A program made the translations under genes and the position numbers. The notes under the pieces were generated by a model. That model ran no database searches, was not told the origin of the DNA, and worked only from the letters and a program-made list of their open reading frames with translations. A DNA stretch of 64,000 bases from Fremontodendron californicum (taxonomy: Eukaryota > Streptophyta > Magnoliopsida > Malvales > Malvaceae). Location of the stretch: NCBI GenBank assembly GCA_030761205.1, contig JAULJL010000001.1, forward strand, positions 31,691,145 through 31,755,144, written 5' to 3'. This document shows positions 22,669 through 35,300 of this stretch, one piece after another; the stretch's first letter is position 1; the number at the start of each line of letters is the position of its first letter.

Positions 22669-23273
22669 TAGACATATCAATTGGGCGGGTCGGATTGAAT
22701 TTGGGTCGGGTCAATTCAGGTTTTAAAAAAAATTCGGATTGGTTTCCGGTTTAGATTGTTTCGGATTCAGATTAATTCGGGTTCAGATCATTTCGGGTGG
22801 GTCGTTTGGATTCAGGTCATTTCGGGTTCGGATCTTTCATGTTTGACACTCGTGTTATTCGAATTTGAGTCGTTTCGGATTCAGGTCATTTCGAGCCGTC
22901 CGGGTCATTCGGGTTTGATACTCGGGTTATTCAGGTTTGTCACTCAGATTAGTTGGGTTTGTTCGTTCGGATCTTTTAGGTTCAGTTTATTAATTTTGCA
23001 ATAAAATTAGATCAAATTTAAACAAATTATTTGATCGAGTCATATTTAATTAAAATTTTATCAAAATATAAAAAATAATAATAAAAGTAAATATAGGCAT
23101 TGTTATTTGGCGTAGTTTTTTTAGTTTACAGCAAGCAATAGTTTTTTTAGTTTTCTTAGCACTTCAAAATGCTGTTATATCTCAAATTTGGCGAAGTATT
23201 TTTTGTTCAAATCGGGTTGAATTCGAGTGGATTAGTCGGATTTTTCAAGTTTGGGTCAGAATTGATAGGTCTA
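22669..23273. mobile_element. hAT-like MITE with TTCGGGT reiterations (copy A)
   Basis: Terminal inverted repeats TAGACATATCAATT and AATTGATAGGTCTA (12 of 14 match). Outside lie CTGAATAG and TTGAATAG, an 8-bp target duplication with one mismatch, as in hAT insertions. The interior is rich in TTCGGGT/TTCGGATTCAGGTCA-type short repeats. No transposase, so non-autonomous. Confidence 0.75.
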
Positions 23274-23331
23274 TTGAATAGAATCATGTGGATTATTCGA
23301 CTCAACTAGCAAGTATTAAATATATATATGA

Positions 23332-23655
23332 GGAGGGATCCATTTATACTTGTGTAAAACTAAATTAGTTTTACACACTTTCATAACTTTTTATACGATT
23401 TATATTTTAACAAAACGACGTTGGATTTAACAATATAATTGTACTCATCGTGCACGTAAAGTTTCGAATCGATCCGATATCTCTATCATATCGATCGAGA
23501 ATACTGTCTTTTTTAATATATATTTAGACATTTTTAATTTACTCAAAACTCGACGTGCATGATCTACGTGAATATAATATGAAATACAACGATCGGATTA
23601 AACAAATATAAATCGCAAAAAAAAAGTTATAAAAATGTGTAAAACTAATGTAAAT

Positions 23656-23664
<9 letters not shown>
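23332..23664. mobile_element. TA/CT-flanked MITE 1 (copy A)
   Basis: The left end (GGGATCCATTTATACTTGTG, then TTTTACACAC-TTTC-ATAACTTTTTATACG) is the reverse complement of the right end over about 58 bp. An internal small palindrome TGTAAAACTAAATTAG sits near the left end. A (CT)n(TA)n tract follows. Confidence 0.75.

Positions 23665-23732
<68 letters not shown>
23660..23732. repeat. Compound (CT)n(TA)n microsatellite
   Basis: About 15 CT units then about 20 TA units between the two MITEs. In copy B the counterpart (43932-44021) has about 25 CT units. Confidence 0.95.
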
Positions 23733-23739
<7 letters not shown>

Positions 23740-24112
23740 TTCAGTTACGCTAATGTAAAATTAAATTAGTTTTACATACTTCTAAAACTTTCTATACGAT
23801 TTATATTTTAACAAATTGACCATTGGATTTAACAATATAATCGTACTCATCGTGCACGTAAAGTTTCAAATTGATCCGATATCTCTATCATATAGATCGA
23901 GAATACTGTTTTTTTTTTTAATATATATTTAACGGTTGAAAGTTTTTTTACATCGAACAAATAGTTAAACATTTTTAATTTACTCGAAACTCGACGTACA
24001 TGATTTACGTGAATAGAACATGAAATACGAAAATCGGATTAAACAAATATAAATCGTATAAAAAGTTACGGAAGCGTGTAAAACTAATTTAATTTTATAC
24101 TAATGTAAGTGG

Positions 24113-24118
<6 letters not shown>
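23732..24118. mobile_element. TA-flanked MITE 2 (copy A)
   Basis: A diverged relative of MITE 1 with the same architecture: left end GAGAGATTCAGTTACGCTAA, right end its near reverse complement, TTACACTAGTG-type ends, and long arms containing CTATACGATTTATATTTTAA. TA microsatellites lie on both sides. Confidence 0.75.

Positions 24119-24119
<1 letters not shown>

Positions 24120-24169
<50 letters not shown>
24120..24169. repeat. (TA)n microsatellite
   Basis: About 25 TA units. Confidence 0.95.
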
Positions 24170-24172
<3 letters not shown>

Positions 24173-24295
24173 TTTACGTTTAGACCGTTTTGAGCTTTGT
24201 TCCATCTTCATCTAGTACATGGCGGCAAATATCATTTCATGATTTTTCTTTGAAGTATCATCGAGGTTGTCCACGGCCAAAGCCAAAAATTATCT

Positions 24296-24299
<4 letters not shown>

Positions 24300-24351
<52 letters not shown>
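24300..24351. repeat. (TA)n microsatellite
   Basis: About 26 TA units; the homologous tract in copy B (44577-44647) has about 35. Confidence 0.95.
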
Positions 24352-24355
<4 letters not shown>

Positions 24356-24535
24356 TTATAGCTGGCATAGAAACCCTTTTTTAAAATTGTTTTCTAGAAC
24401 TGCAAAAAAAGCAAATGATGAAGAAAATAAAATTACAAATCGAGTTTGATTTAATAGTTTCTAATTGTATCTCATTGTGTAAGTTCGGTGGAATAGAATT
24501 CTATTTCTGAATGTTAAAAAGAAAAGGATACTATA

Positions 24536-26121
24536 TGTAGACATCCAATTTCGTTTGGGATCAACACTGGATCCGATTTAAGTTTACTTGTAATAAATAA
24601 ATAAATTAATTAAAATTAATTAAATAGAATCAAATTAAAATCTAAATATTAAAAAAAGACATATAACTAAAAATAAAATAAATAAATAAATAAATTTGGG
24701 ATAGGTGGCTGGTAACTTGCTAGCCACCAACCCCTACCCTTTCCCCCAACAGGTCACCCTTGCCTACATTACCCAGCGGCCCTAAGCAACTCTTCTCCAC
24801 CACACTCAATCGGCTGCACCTGCAACATTCCCTGCACAAGCAACTCCCTACCCTCTTCCAGATTGCCGCCCCTAGCCTATGCCCTAACCTCTACTACTCA
24901 CCCTATGCCACCCACTTGCAACCCACCCCATTAAAACCTAATCACCGCCAAAGAAAAAAGGGATCCGAAAATTGTTTAAAAAAAAAAAAACCAATTCCTC
25001 ACCCATAACCACAACACCATTCGGCCACTACTCCCACTACCATACCCGAACCCCACACATACCCAAAACCACCAACACATCCCACTAGGGGAACCACACA
25101 AACAACAACCAGAAAAAAACATCACAAAACCAACACTTTGGGTTTCAGGTTTTTGGGGTTTGGAAGGGTTCGGATTGTTTCCTGATAAAATTGAACGGTG
25201 ATTAGTTAGAGGACAGGGTGAGGAGGCGTTGGTCTGAATTTGGACCCCATCCAACAGTGGACGGCGGTCGAATTTAGAGTTGAAGTTTTGGGTTTAAGTT
25301 CTAGATCTAGAAAATTCATAGCATTTTTTGGAGAAACGGAGGTCGGAATTAGAAAAAGGAGGCCGAAAGGAGATTGGGGGTGAAGTTTGGAGTCAATCGG
25401 CCGCCGGTGGAGCATGGCGGCCGACGTGGCAGCCCGACGTCGGATTCTGTGTTGGTGGCCGAGTTCTGGGTTTTTTTTAGAGAGAGGGGAGAGGTTTTTT
25501 CAGAAGAAAGAGAGGGTAGAGAGAGAGAAAAAAGGAAAAGTGAAAAAAATAAATAGATTTTATAGGGTTGCCAAAACGGTAGCGCGGACCGGGATCCGCG
25601 CGCCTGACCAACGGGCAGGTGAGGGAAAAAGGGAAGTAAAGAAAAAAAGGAAAAAAAAAAGTGAAAAAAAAGGAAGGAAAAAAAAAAAAGAAAGAAAAGG
25701 AAAAAGAAAAGAAAAAGAAAGAAAAAGAAAGAAAAAGAAAAGAAAAGGAAAGAAAAGAAAAGAAAAGGAAAGGAAAGATTAATCGAGCAAGAAAGTGTCT
25801 TCGGTAATTTAGCTCGACACGTGATTTGGACTATGAGGCTCGCGACATTTTGGGTATAATTTTTATTTTATTTTTTTTACTTTTTTTATTATTATTTAAA
25901 TATTCTTTAGTTATTTGTTTACTTATGTTTTTTCTCAAATATATAAAAATTAAAAAATTAAAATCTAAACTTTTTTATTATTATTACTATTATTACCATT
26001 AATGTAAAAAATAATAAAAATATTTTATTAGTGATAAAAAAAGATATGATCAAGTGAGATAATTTTGAGACTTCTGTCAGGTTGCTGGGGAGGTGCTTAC
26101 GGTTTTCTCACGAGATATAAT
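24536..26121 (+). mobile_element. Tat-like LTR fragment, second family (copy A)
   Basis: Begins TGTAGACATCCAATTTCG, which parallels the TGTAGACACCTAATTTTG start of the Ogre-like LTR, so it looks like the start of a related LTR family. It runs through a GC-richer stretch (24700-25460), a GA tract and AT-rich DNA. It also contains GGTTGCTGGGGAGGTGCTTA, similar to GGGTTTGCTGGGGAGGATAT in the Ogre-like LTR. At 26122 it is interrupted by that LTR. Family relation is inferred. Confidence 0.5.
25484..25780 (+). repeat. GA-rich polypurine tract
   Basis: About 300 bp almost only A and G on the plus strand, with AAAGAAAAGG-type units. The open frame in it is pure Lys/Glu/Arg low complexity and not a gene. 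Copy B has a longer, rearranged version. Confidence 0.9.
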
Positions 26122-29100
26122 TGTAGAAACCTAATTTTGTTCGGACCACTAAAACGGTATGTTTTTTTTTCCTAAATTGATGTTTCAAAATGTAAAAAGA
26201 CTTTTTTCATCCTGCAGGTGGTACTCCGAGACTTAGTCTAAAAAGGCAAGCATAAAAAGTCAAACTTGAAAAAGTGAACCCCGAAAAGTCAACCCCATAA
26301 TTTCAACTACTGAAAAAGTCAACCCACTTTCAAAATCAAGATTTGAAGTTCAATTGAAAAATGACGAAAGAATTTTGATAATCCGAGGTCTACATCAAAA
26401 GATATGGAGTTCGAAAGTTGGATTATGGAGATTCAGTAGAAAGGAAACCCTAATCCGAGAAATTTGGGGAAAAATGCTTAAACGATCGAATTGGTCGAAA
26501 TTTAAGGTTCCAAATGAAAGATAAGCACTGACTACGGGTAATAGAGAAGCCACTTGAAAGAAAACTAAAAGAAAAGTCAATCCAGAAGAAAATCGAGAAT
26601 TAGGGTTTTTGGTGGATTTCGGTGAAATTGGGAAGAATTACAGAAATGGCCCGACTAGGTAGGACTAAAGCCCCTAATGGATTAGGAGTGATTAAAAAAG
26701 GATATCCCAAGGCTCAGTTTGAAGAAAATCTGAAAATCGGACTTGTTTTGAGCAAAACCTGATTTCGGAGGTAAAAGGGCAAAATTGGAAAATTTGGGAA
26801 AAATAGCAAATGAACTCCAAAAATTTTGAAAAATTGCAAAATCATTCTTAAATCATTTCGGAGAGATTGGCGAAAGAAAATCTTGATTCGGAGTTCGTTT
26901 ACAAAATGGCCAAATCTCGGGTCCCCTATGTAGAAATTCAAGAAGATAAATCCCGAAAAAATAGCAAATGAACTCCAAAAATTTTGAAAATTTGCAAATA
27001 TCATTTTTAAATTATTTGGAAGAGATTGGTGAAGGAAAATCTGGATTCGAAGTTCGTTTGCAAAATTGCCAAATCCCGGGCCTCTTATGTAGTAATCCAA
27101 GCAAATAAATCCCGAAAAATACCAAATGAGTTCCAAAAATCATGAAAACTTCCAGATCACACTTTTAAATTATTTGGAAGAGATTGGTGAAGAAAAATCT
27201 AGATTTGGAGCTCGTTTAAAAAATGGTAAAGTTTGGGAGCATAAAAGGGCAATTTTGGACGAAAAAATCCAAATAAATAGCAAATGAACTCGGAAAATTT
27301 TGAAAACTATCAGAATTCAATTTTTTATTATTATGAAAGTATTGAAAAAATAAAATTTGAATTTGGAGTCCGTTTGCCTTTTATTTATGTTCGGGGGGCA
27401 AAAAGGTCATTTTACCCAAGAAACCGAAAAGGGCTTTTCTTGTCTTTTTAAAAAATGAAACATGGGCTGAAAGAAAAGGGGTTGGTCGAACAAGGCCCAA
27501 GAGTGGGTATACATTTTCTGATTTTTTAATCAAAATGCCAACAATGAAGAGTAAGTTATTTTTTTATCAAGCCTTTGCAAATAAGCCACATGGACCAATG
27601 CATAAAGAGGGAGAGTGTCAACATAATGGCTTAAGATTCTTGAACAGCTGTAATTGTGAATAGCTGATGGCCTAATCTAAGGGTGATAATTTCATATTTT
27701 AAACATCTTGGATCAATAGCCTTTGGATGAAAATTGGTTGAATGAAAAATGACATCCTAGCCTAAAGGGGGGGCATTCGTCCACTACAAGGTAGAGTCAT
27801 TCTCTCTTTCATTTTCAGCTATTCACTCTCTATTCTCTCTTGGTTTTGGCTGTTTTTCTCTCCATTGTTGAAAGGCAGAAAGAAAAGTTTAGAAAAGAAA
27901 AGAAAGTTAGAAGAGAAAAAGCTTGAAAGATAGCTTCTAGAGGTTGCTTTAAGCACCATACTCTTGCACTTTCTTTGATTTTTCATTCTTGATTTGCTGT
28001 TTTGATTACTATTTTGGTGAGTTTCTTTTGATTTTTCTTTTAAAATAAGTGTTTTTAATATTCTTCTTCAAGTTCTTCTTCATTCTTTCTTGTAAAAAGC
28101 TCTTGAAATATTTTTTTCCCTCTTGTTTTTTAGATGGGCGAATGGCCTAGTTTTTGAGTAGTTGCTGTTTGCATTTTTTATTTCATGTTATTCTTGATAT
28201 TTAACAAGTTTTGATGCTTTAAATCTTCTTCTAATACAAAAATATGAAGCTTGTTTTAATTTGGTTGATTGCTTGTTTCTATTTTTGAGTTTATTATCTT
28301 GTTATCATGTTTATTTTACTTGTCTTGCATTTTTTATTTTCTATTTTCAAAAAATGTTTAAGTTTGTTTGTTTTTAAATTTTGTAATCCATGTGTTTGTG
28401 AAAATGCTTATTGGTTTTCATGCCATTACTTTATATTTGCATGATTTGAGCATTATTTTTCAGCTATGCATGTTAGTATATCATGTGTTTGTGAAAATGC
28501 CATGCTCATTTTAAGCATTCACCACATTCGGCCACCTCATATTGTATGCTTTGTGTGTGCATTTTTGTTATGTTAGTTGATAGGTTTGCATTTTCATGAT
28601 ATTTGGTTGAGTATTTTGTTTAAGCAAGCCATATGTTTGTGTTAATTGCCATGCATATTTTAGGCTTAAGATTGGTTTGTTTTGCCATGCATATTCATGC
28701 ATTTTAGACCTAGGTTGCATTAAATGCCATGCAAGTTTCATTTAGGTCTAGGTCATTTTTTGATGCCATGCATTTTTCATGTCATTTAGGTTTTAAATCA
28801 TGCATTTCATGCATCATATTTGCTGTATTTTTCATGCATTTCATGTCCTTGCCACTTGACTTATGACTTAGGCCAATCAATGGCTCAAAGTCATGCTCAC
28901 TTGACCATACTTGTGGAAAATTAAAAAGTTGTCGAATTGATTATTCTACCTTTGTGATTTTTTTTTACTTAGCCAATTTTTGCCTAACTTTTCAAAAGTG
29001 TTAACTACTGTTTGTGAGTCCTTAGAAGAGACTCTAATATTTTTACTTTGATTTTTAAATGATTCTATCAAAGGCAAAAAAAATATGTTTTGACAAAACA

Positions 29101-29208
29101 GGTTTTTCACCCAGTACTCGTACTTTCCTGATTTTTCTGTATAGTCAACTTTAATCAGAAAATTAAGCCGATTTTTTCTTGAGTAGTTTTACATGTTCTG
29201 AGTCTCCA
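26122..29208 (+). mobile_element. 5' part of the Ogre-like LTR (copy A), cut by the duplication edge
   Basis: Matches the LTR at 46519 from its first base for about 3 kb and ends at the duplication boundary, where array 2 starts. It is the duplicated left part of the 5' LTR of the element at 46519, not an independent insertion: the flanking GAGATATAAT is identical in both copies. Confidence 0.85.
26816..27440 (+). repeat. ~150-158-bp tandem repeat within the Ogre-like LTR
   Basis: The phrase GCAAATGAACTCCAAAAATT and variants recur at about 26816, 26964, 27122 and 27280, each followed by a GAAGAGATTGGTGAA-type block. The copy B counterpart starts near 47078. Confidence 0.8.
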
Positions 29209-30925
29209 GTACTTTCGATAATATTTCAGTAACTAATTTTACTCGAACCGTTTCGAGGGACGATTGATACTCCGGCCATCCCAAGAAAGAATTCGTTTTT
29301 AGAGAATTTCATTTATCGAAAATAATTTAAAAGACATATTTTATTTTTGAAAAAATTATTATTAATAAAAAAATAATGGAAATGTCTTTTATAATGAATT
29401 CCGAAATAAAAGAAATTATCTATGTAAAATAAATTTTTGAATCACTCTGATACTTTTGATAATGTTTCGGTAACTATTTTTACTCGGACTATTTCGAGGA
29501 ACGATTGATACTCCGACCATCCCGAGAAAGAATCCATTCTTAGAGAATTTCTTTTACCAAAAATAATTTAAAAGACATATTTTATTTGTGGAGAAATTAT
29601 AATTCTAATAAAAATATTATTTTATAATTAATTTCAAAATAAAAGAAATTATCTATGTAAAAGTAATTTCTGAATAACTCCGATACTTTCGATAATGTTT
29701 CGGTAACTAATTTTACTCGAACCATTTCGAGAAACGATTGATACTCCGTCCATCCCAGGAAAGAATTTTGTTTTTAGAGAATTTCATTTATCGAAAATAA
29801 TTTAAAAGACATATTTTATTCGTGAAGAGATTATTATTAATAAAAAAATAATGAAAATGCCTTTTATAGTTAATTCCGAAATAAAAGAAATTATCTATGT
29901 AAAAATAATTTTTGAATCACTCTGATACTTTTAATAATGTTTTGATAACTATTTTTACTCGGACTATTTCGAAGAACGATTGATACTCCGACCATCCCGA
30001 GAAAGAATCCATTCTTAGAGAATTTCTTTTAACAAAAATAATTTAAAAAACATATTTTAGCTGTGAAGAAATTATATAAATCTAATAAAAATATTCTTTT
30101 ATAATTAATTTCAAAATAAAAGAAATTATCTATGTAAAAATAATTTCCGAATAACTCTGATACTTTGGATAATGTTCCGGTAACTAATTTTACTCGAACC
30201 GTTTCGTGGATCGATTGATACTCTGGCCATCTCAAGAAAGAATATGTTCTTAGAGAATTTCATTTATCGAAAATAATTTAAAAGACATATTTTATTCGTG
30301 AAGAAATTATTATTAATAAAAAAATAATTGAAAGGCCTTTTATAATTAATTCCGAAATAAAAAAAAATTATCTATGTAAAAATAATTTTTGAATCACTCT
30401 GATACTTTCGATAATGTTTTGATAATTATTTTTACTCGAACTATTTTGAGAAACGATTGATACTCCGACCATCCCGAAAAGGAATCAATTGTTAGAGAAT
30501 TTATTTTAACAAAAATAATTTAAAAGACATTTTATTTGTGAAGAAATTATATAAATCTAATAAAAATATTCTTTTATAATTAATTTCAAAATAAAAGAAA
30601 TTATCGATGTAAAAATGATTTTCGAATAACTCTGATACTTTGGATAATGTTTCGGTAATTAATTTTACTCGAACCGTTTCGAGGAACGATTGATACTCCG
30701 TCCATCCCAAGAAAGAATATGTTCTTAGAGAATTTCATTTATCGAAAATATTTTAAAAGGCATATTTTATTCGTGAAGAAATTATTATTAATAAAAAAAT
30801 AATGAAAAGGCCTTTTATAATTAATTCCGAAATAAAAATAATTATCTATGTAAAAATAATTTTTGAATTACTCTGATACTTTCGATAAAGTTTTATAATT
30901 AATTCCGAAATAAAAGTAATTTTTG
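29209..30925. repeat. Tandem array 2, seven alternating monomers
   Basis: CGATTGATACTCC recurs at about 29262, 29503, 29736, 29978, 30213, 30455 and 30688. Intervals alternate 241/233/242/235/242/233, so the dimer is about 475 bp. The first monomer of both arrays shares CGAGGGACGATT, which anchors the left edge of the duplication. Array 2 has one dimer more than array 1. Confidence 0.92.
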
Positions 30926-31806
30926 AATGAGTACTGTTGTCATAGTGAAGAATGGAGGCACCAACGAAACAAGCATGCGTCCACCGCCTTCTTATATGCC
31001 TCCTTGTTCTTAATTTTACATCATTTTAGTGCGTCGGGGTTGTTACGTATCGAGTTTATGACTTGATAAAGTCATTGAGACTATATATATATCAAATAAA
31101 AATTTCTATCAAATCTCTGTTGTCTATCTCGTTTGTCTATAAGTATGAAATATTAATTAATCAATTAATCCTCAATTCGTGTTTAACAAAACCTATTTTA
31201 AAATGTCTTTGGCTGAGATCCCAAGACCTATCCATTCTTTTGCAAGATGCTAAAATAGGTATCTCTCAATTAAATCTAATGGTTTTGCTAGAACTGTGAG
31301 AAAACTTAGAAGAGTGACTGTAGTGCAGACAGAAGAAGCATGACTTTTTTATTGTTGTTTTTTTCAGAAGGATGAAAAGATGAAGATGCTTCATTTTTCT
31401 TCTGGTACATTTTGAAAATGTAGTGGTTTATTTGTGGGGCAATCATTTTGTTGTATCTTAAAGGTTGTTTGGAATCTGCCTTAGTCACATGCATGATTAG
31501 AATTTATTTATTTATTTATGAGAACTATTTTTTTTGTACATCCTTCTTGCACGCCTCTTGTCCACCTAAACGTGTTGCATAGCTGGTCATAGGGGTGAGC
31601 AAAATCCGACTCGAGTCAAAAAAATCGATTAAAATTTTAAATTTTGGTTTAAATAGTTCAAATTATTCGAATTTTCCGATCAACTCGAATAAATAAATCG
31701 AGTTATACGATTTAGCTCGAATTTAGATTTCACAGTTCGAGTTATCCGAAAATCCGAACAGTAAAATCCAAAACGACGTCGTTTTGAACGAGGGTTTAAT
31801 TTTCTT
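30926..31806. other. Copy B block partly absent from copy A
   Basis: 30926-31090 matches 18350-18515. 31097-31640 has no counterpart in copy A. It includes a first copy (about 31366-31495) of the sequence GATGAAGATGCTTCATTTTT that recurs at about 32418-32560 and at 19298-19440 in copy A. Copy A apparently lost about 550 bp here. No recognisable gene. Confidence 0.65.
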
Positions 31807-32324
31807 GGGTAAATTTGAAAAACATGCTGTCAATAACCAAATTATTGTTAAATCGTATAATGAGTAAAAATTATTTGAAAAAGTGAAATAAAAAAAAGAA
31901 GGAAATTGTAAAGACAAAATTATCCTTGATAAAAAACCTTTTGAAAATAATTTTTGTTTTAATTTTAATTTTTTTTTAAATTTAAAATTTTTTATTAATT
32001 TTTTTAATTAAATTTTTTTAAAAAATAACATTATTTTTTCTAAAATTATTTTTTCTTTATTTTTTTAAAATTTTAAAATTTTAAAATAATAAATATTTAA
32101 ATATTTTATTTTTTAAATTTATTTTTAATTAAAATTTTTAAAAAATAATATTTTCTTAATGGAGGAGAAAGAAAAAATAGATTTTTTCATTAAGGGTAAT
32201 TTTGTCTTTACAATATCTTTTATAATAATTTCTAATTGTTCATTTCTCCTTTTCAAATAATTTTTATCGATTATACCATTTAACAATAATTTGATTATTG
32301 ACAACATGTTTTTCAAATTTATCC
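31807..32324. mobile_element. Foldback MITE, Mutator-type (copy B)
   Basis: Paralog of the copy A element: same arms, 518 bp, and the same perfect 9-bp duplication AATTTTCTT at 31798-31806 and 32325-32333. Confidence 0.85.
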
Positions 32325-35300
32325 AATTTTCTTTTCTGCTGTACCCCCTCTGTTTCCCTCCCTTTTTCTCTCTTTCTCTTGGGTCTCTATCTCTCTTTTA
32401 TTGCTGTTTTGTTCATAAGGATGAAAAGATGAAGATGCTTCATTTTTCTTTTGGTACATTTTGAAAATGTAGTGGTTAATTTGTGGGGCAATCATTTTTG
32501 TTGTACCTTAAATGTTGTTTGGAATCTGCCTTAGTCAGATGCATGTCTATATATTAATACTGAGTCCTGCGAATCTAAGGGTGTTAAAACTTAATACCTG
32601 CAAATTAGAAAACTTTAAACTCTAATTATTGGATTATCATCAAGACAACTCTACTTACGCTACGCGAAAATTAGTTTTAGATAATAATTTTTTTATAATA
32701 TTTTTTAAATATTATTAAAAATAATAAATGCAACATTTTGACAATATTTTACATGTTATTTTTAAATATTATAATTATTAATAATTACAGTATTTTTAAA
32801 ATTTTTAAAAGCATTTGGCATGTGATATTATATATGTTATCATATAAAAATACTTTTGGTGGCACTTATAATTACTATCATTTAGATCTTTTGTTACAAT
32901 TGAAAAATACATGCAAAAAATCTTGAAAAAACTGTTAAAAAATAAAAATAACAATATTTTGATAATTGTTATTATACATATATAAAAATATTACTAAAAA
33001 CATAAAGTTGCGGTCACATATACATCACATAAAAAAATATTATCTTATATTATAATAATAATTTTTTTAATTTTCACACAATATCACAAATGTTATATGT
33101 TGAATTTGAAGTAACGTGTACATATATCAACCGCTGATCTCTGATGAGAGCATATGAGATTGGAATACGATATACTACAAATTGCACCCTTTTTACCAAA
33201 TCTTAGTATTTATTATTGAAAAGATTTAAGCAGTTGGAAACATCAAGCTGCTTTACAAAATTTAATTTTTTATTTAATGGATTGAAAGAAAAAAAAAAAA
33301 AAGTTGAAGCGGAGATTAATGATTGAGAAGAAACTTAAATCACACGTTCCACGTTTTGTACCGAAAAACCTCAAAATTTTGTCCTTTGTTTAATTTTGCA
33401 ATCTTCGATATTTCTTTAATCATGTGAACAGAACGACACTGTTGTTTTTTGTCCATAGATCAAATCGAGTGTCATTTCAAAATATCTACTCAAAATTCAA
33501 TTCGTCAAATTTTAAAAGTCAAATTTTTTAAAAATATATATAAAATATTAAAAATTTAATTTTTAATATTTTTAATATATTTTTAAAATTAAATTAAAAT
33601 TAATTTTAATATTTCAAATCAGGTGAGATTAAAATTCAAATTTTGTACAAATCTAATTATCTTTTATGACACAATATTATAAGGGAATTTCATAAGACAT
33701 ATGAGACATATGATATATGGATAAATTTTTTTATTTACATATTCATGTAAGTCAAAATTAGTTTTAGATATTTTTTTTTATAATATTTGTCAAATATTAT
33801 TAAAAATAGCAAAGATAATATTTTGACAGAATTTTGCATATTGCTGTTATATATTATAATGATCAATAATTATAGTATTTTTAAAAATTTTAAAAGCATT
33901 TGACATGTGCTGTTATATATGTTATCATATAAAGAAAGTTTTTGGTAATACTTATATTTGCTATCATTGAGATCTTTTACAGCAATTGAAAAATGCATTA
34001 AAAAAGGTCTTGAAAAGTTGTTATAAAGTAGAAATAACAGTATTTTGACATATGTTATTATACATATGTAAAAAAGTTACTAAAAGCATAAGGCTGCGGC
34101 CACATATACAACACATGAAAAAATGATGTCTTATTTTATAGTAATTTTTTTTAATTTTCACAACACTTTACAAATGCTGATATATATCAAATTTGAATTA
34201 GTAATATATTTAATTCAATTATAAATACATATATTTTTTATTTTATTATTATTATTATTGACATATTTAAAGTATGATTTTTAATGTGACACCAAAACCT
34301 ACAACGAACCTTTTTCGTACCTAACTTCCCTTAGGATTAGATTTTATTTTACTAACGTTGACTGGCAAATGTAGAAGGCTCGTTGCCATCTTGTCATTCA
34401 TATGTTTTTTGATAGCTAGCCACCTACTTCATTGAATATATACCATTAATTATGTTGAATTGAATTAGTTCTTTCCTACATATGATATCCAGCTTATACA
34501 CAGGTATCTATAATTTTTTTTTTTTTTTTTTCAATTCAAAGTTTGAATTTGTGATTTTCAAAATAAATATTTTATCTATAACCGTTGAAATATTTATTAA
34601 AAACATTATATTAAAAAATACAATAGATTTTTAGAGTTTATATTTTATGTACTGATAGTGTATGAGATTTATATACTGTCAGTGAACCATAATAAAACAC
34701 GTTATTAATGAGCAAAATAAAAAACATACACTGTCAGTGTATCAAATACAAACTCAGATTTTTATTGTTTAAAAAAATACAAATGTTGTTGCCCTCGATG
34801 AAGCTTTGCTTGATAAAAAAAAAAATTGTTAATTATTAATTAAATTTTATAATCACGTTTTTTTTTTTAAATTATAACTTAATCAATTTGTATTAATAAA
34901 TGTTCCATAATTTCTATCAGATTAAGCTTTAAGGTACTATCAGGTGCTGGACAGCTTTAGTCCGTGTACTACCCACGATTTTACAAACCTGTTTTTGCTC
35001 ATTATTGGGGGTGGAACAATATTAAGGTGCTTATTGATCGGACCGCGGTTCGAAATATTTTTATTCTTTTTATTCACATCGGTTCATGGATCTGAATTAT
35101 TGTTTATTTTTTAATATTTTTTTTATTTTTATAATTAAAATTTTAAAAAATATTATTATTTTAATATGTAAAGAGTGATTCAGGTCGGATCGATCCAAAT
35201 CACAAATATTTTTACTCAAAATCAGCCCAGTAAGAATCAGACGGGCTGCTCGACCCTCGAGCAAGTCTAGAACAATATTGTATATGATTTTTTTCCCCCT
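32325..35300. other. AT-rich intergenic block of copy B
   Basis: Near-identical to 19203-22322, including the diverged internal duplication. The local tandem duplication at about 21105-21260 of copy A is single here (34165-34260). No gene recognised. Confidence 0.6.

Larger units (their letters stand above)
17129..29208. repeat. Segmental duplication, copy A (12.08 kb)
   Basis: The whole block recurs in direct orientation at 29209-49485. Landmarks in the same order: tandem array, GAATGAGTACTGTTGTCATA, foldback MITE, hAT-like MITE, two TA-nested MITEs, Tat-like LTR fragment, GA-rich tract, Ogre-like LTR start. The right edge cuts the Ogre-like LTR at AGTCTCCA and the left edge lies at the first array monomer. 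The edges share only 2-3 bp. Confidence 0.93.

Noticed and set aside
24190..24384. Open frames with a YIYIYI stretch (also at 44468)
   Set aside because: The repeated residues translate a (TA)n microsatellite whose length differs between the sister copies.
25387..25782. 131-residue open frame, Lys/Arg/Glu rich
   Set aside because: It is the translation of a GA-rich tract with no domain, and the copy B counterpart is rearranged out of frame.
26714..27136. 140-residue minus-strand open frame with repeated FFRQSL-like phrases
   Set aside because: It is produced by the ~157-bp tandem repeat of the Ogre-like LTR and is broken in copy B.
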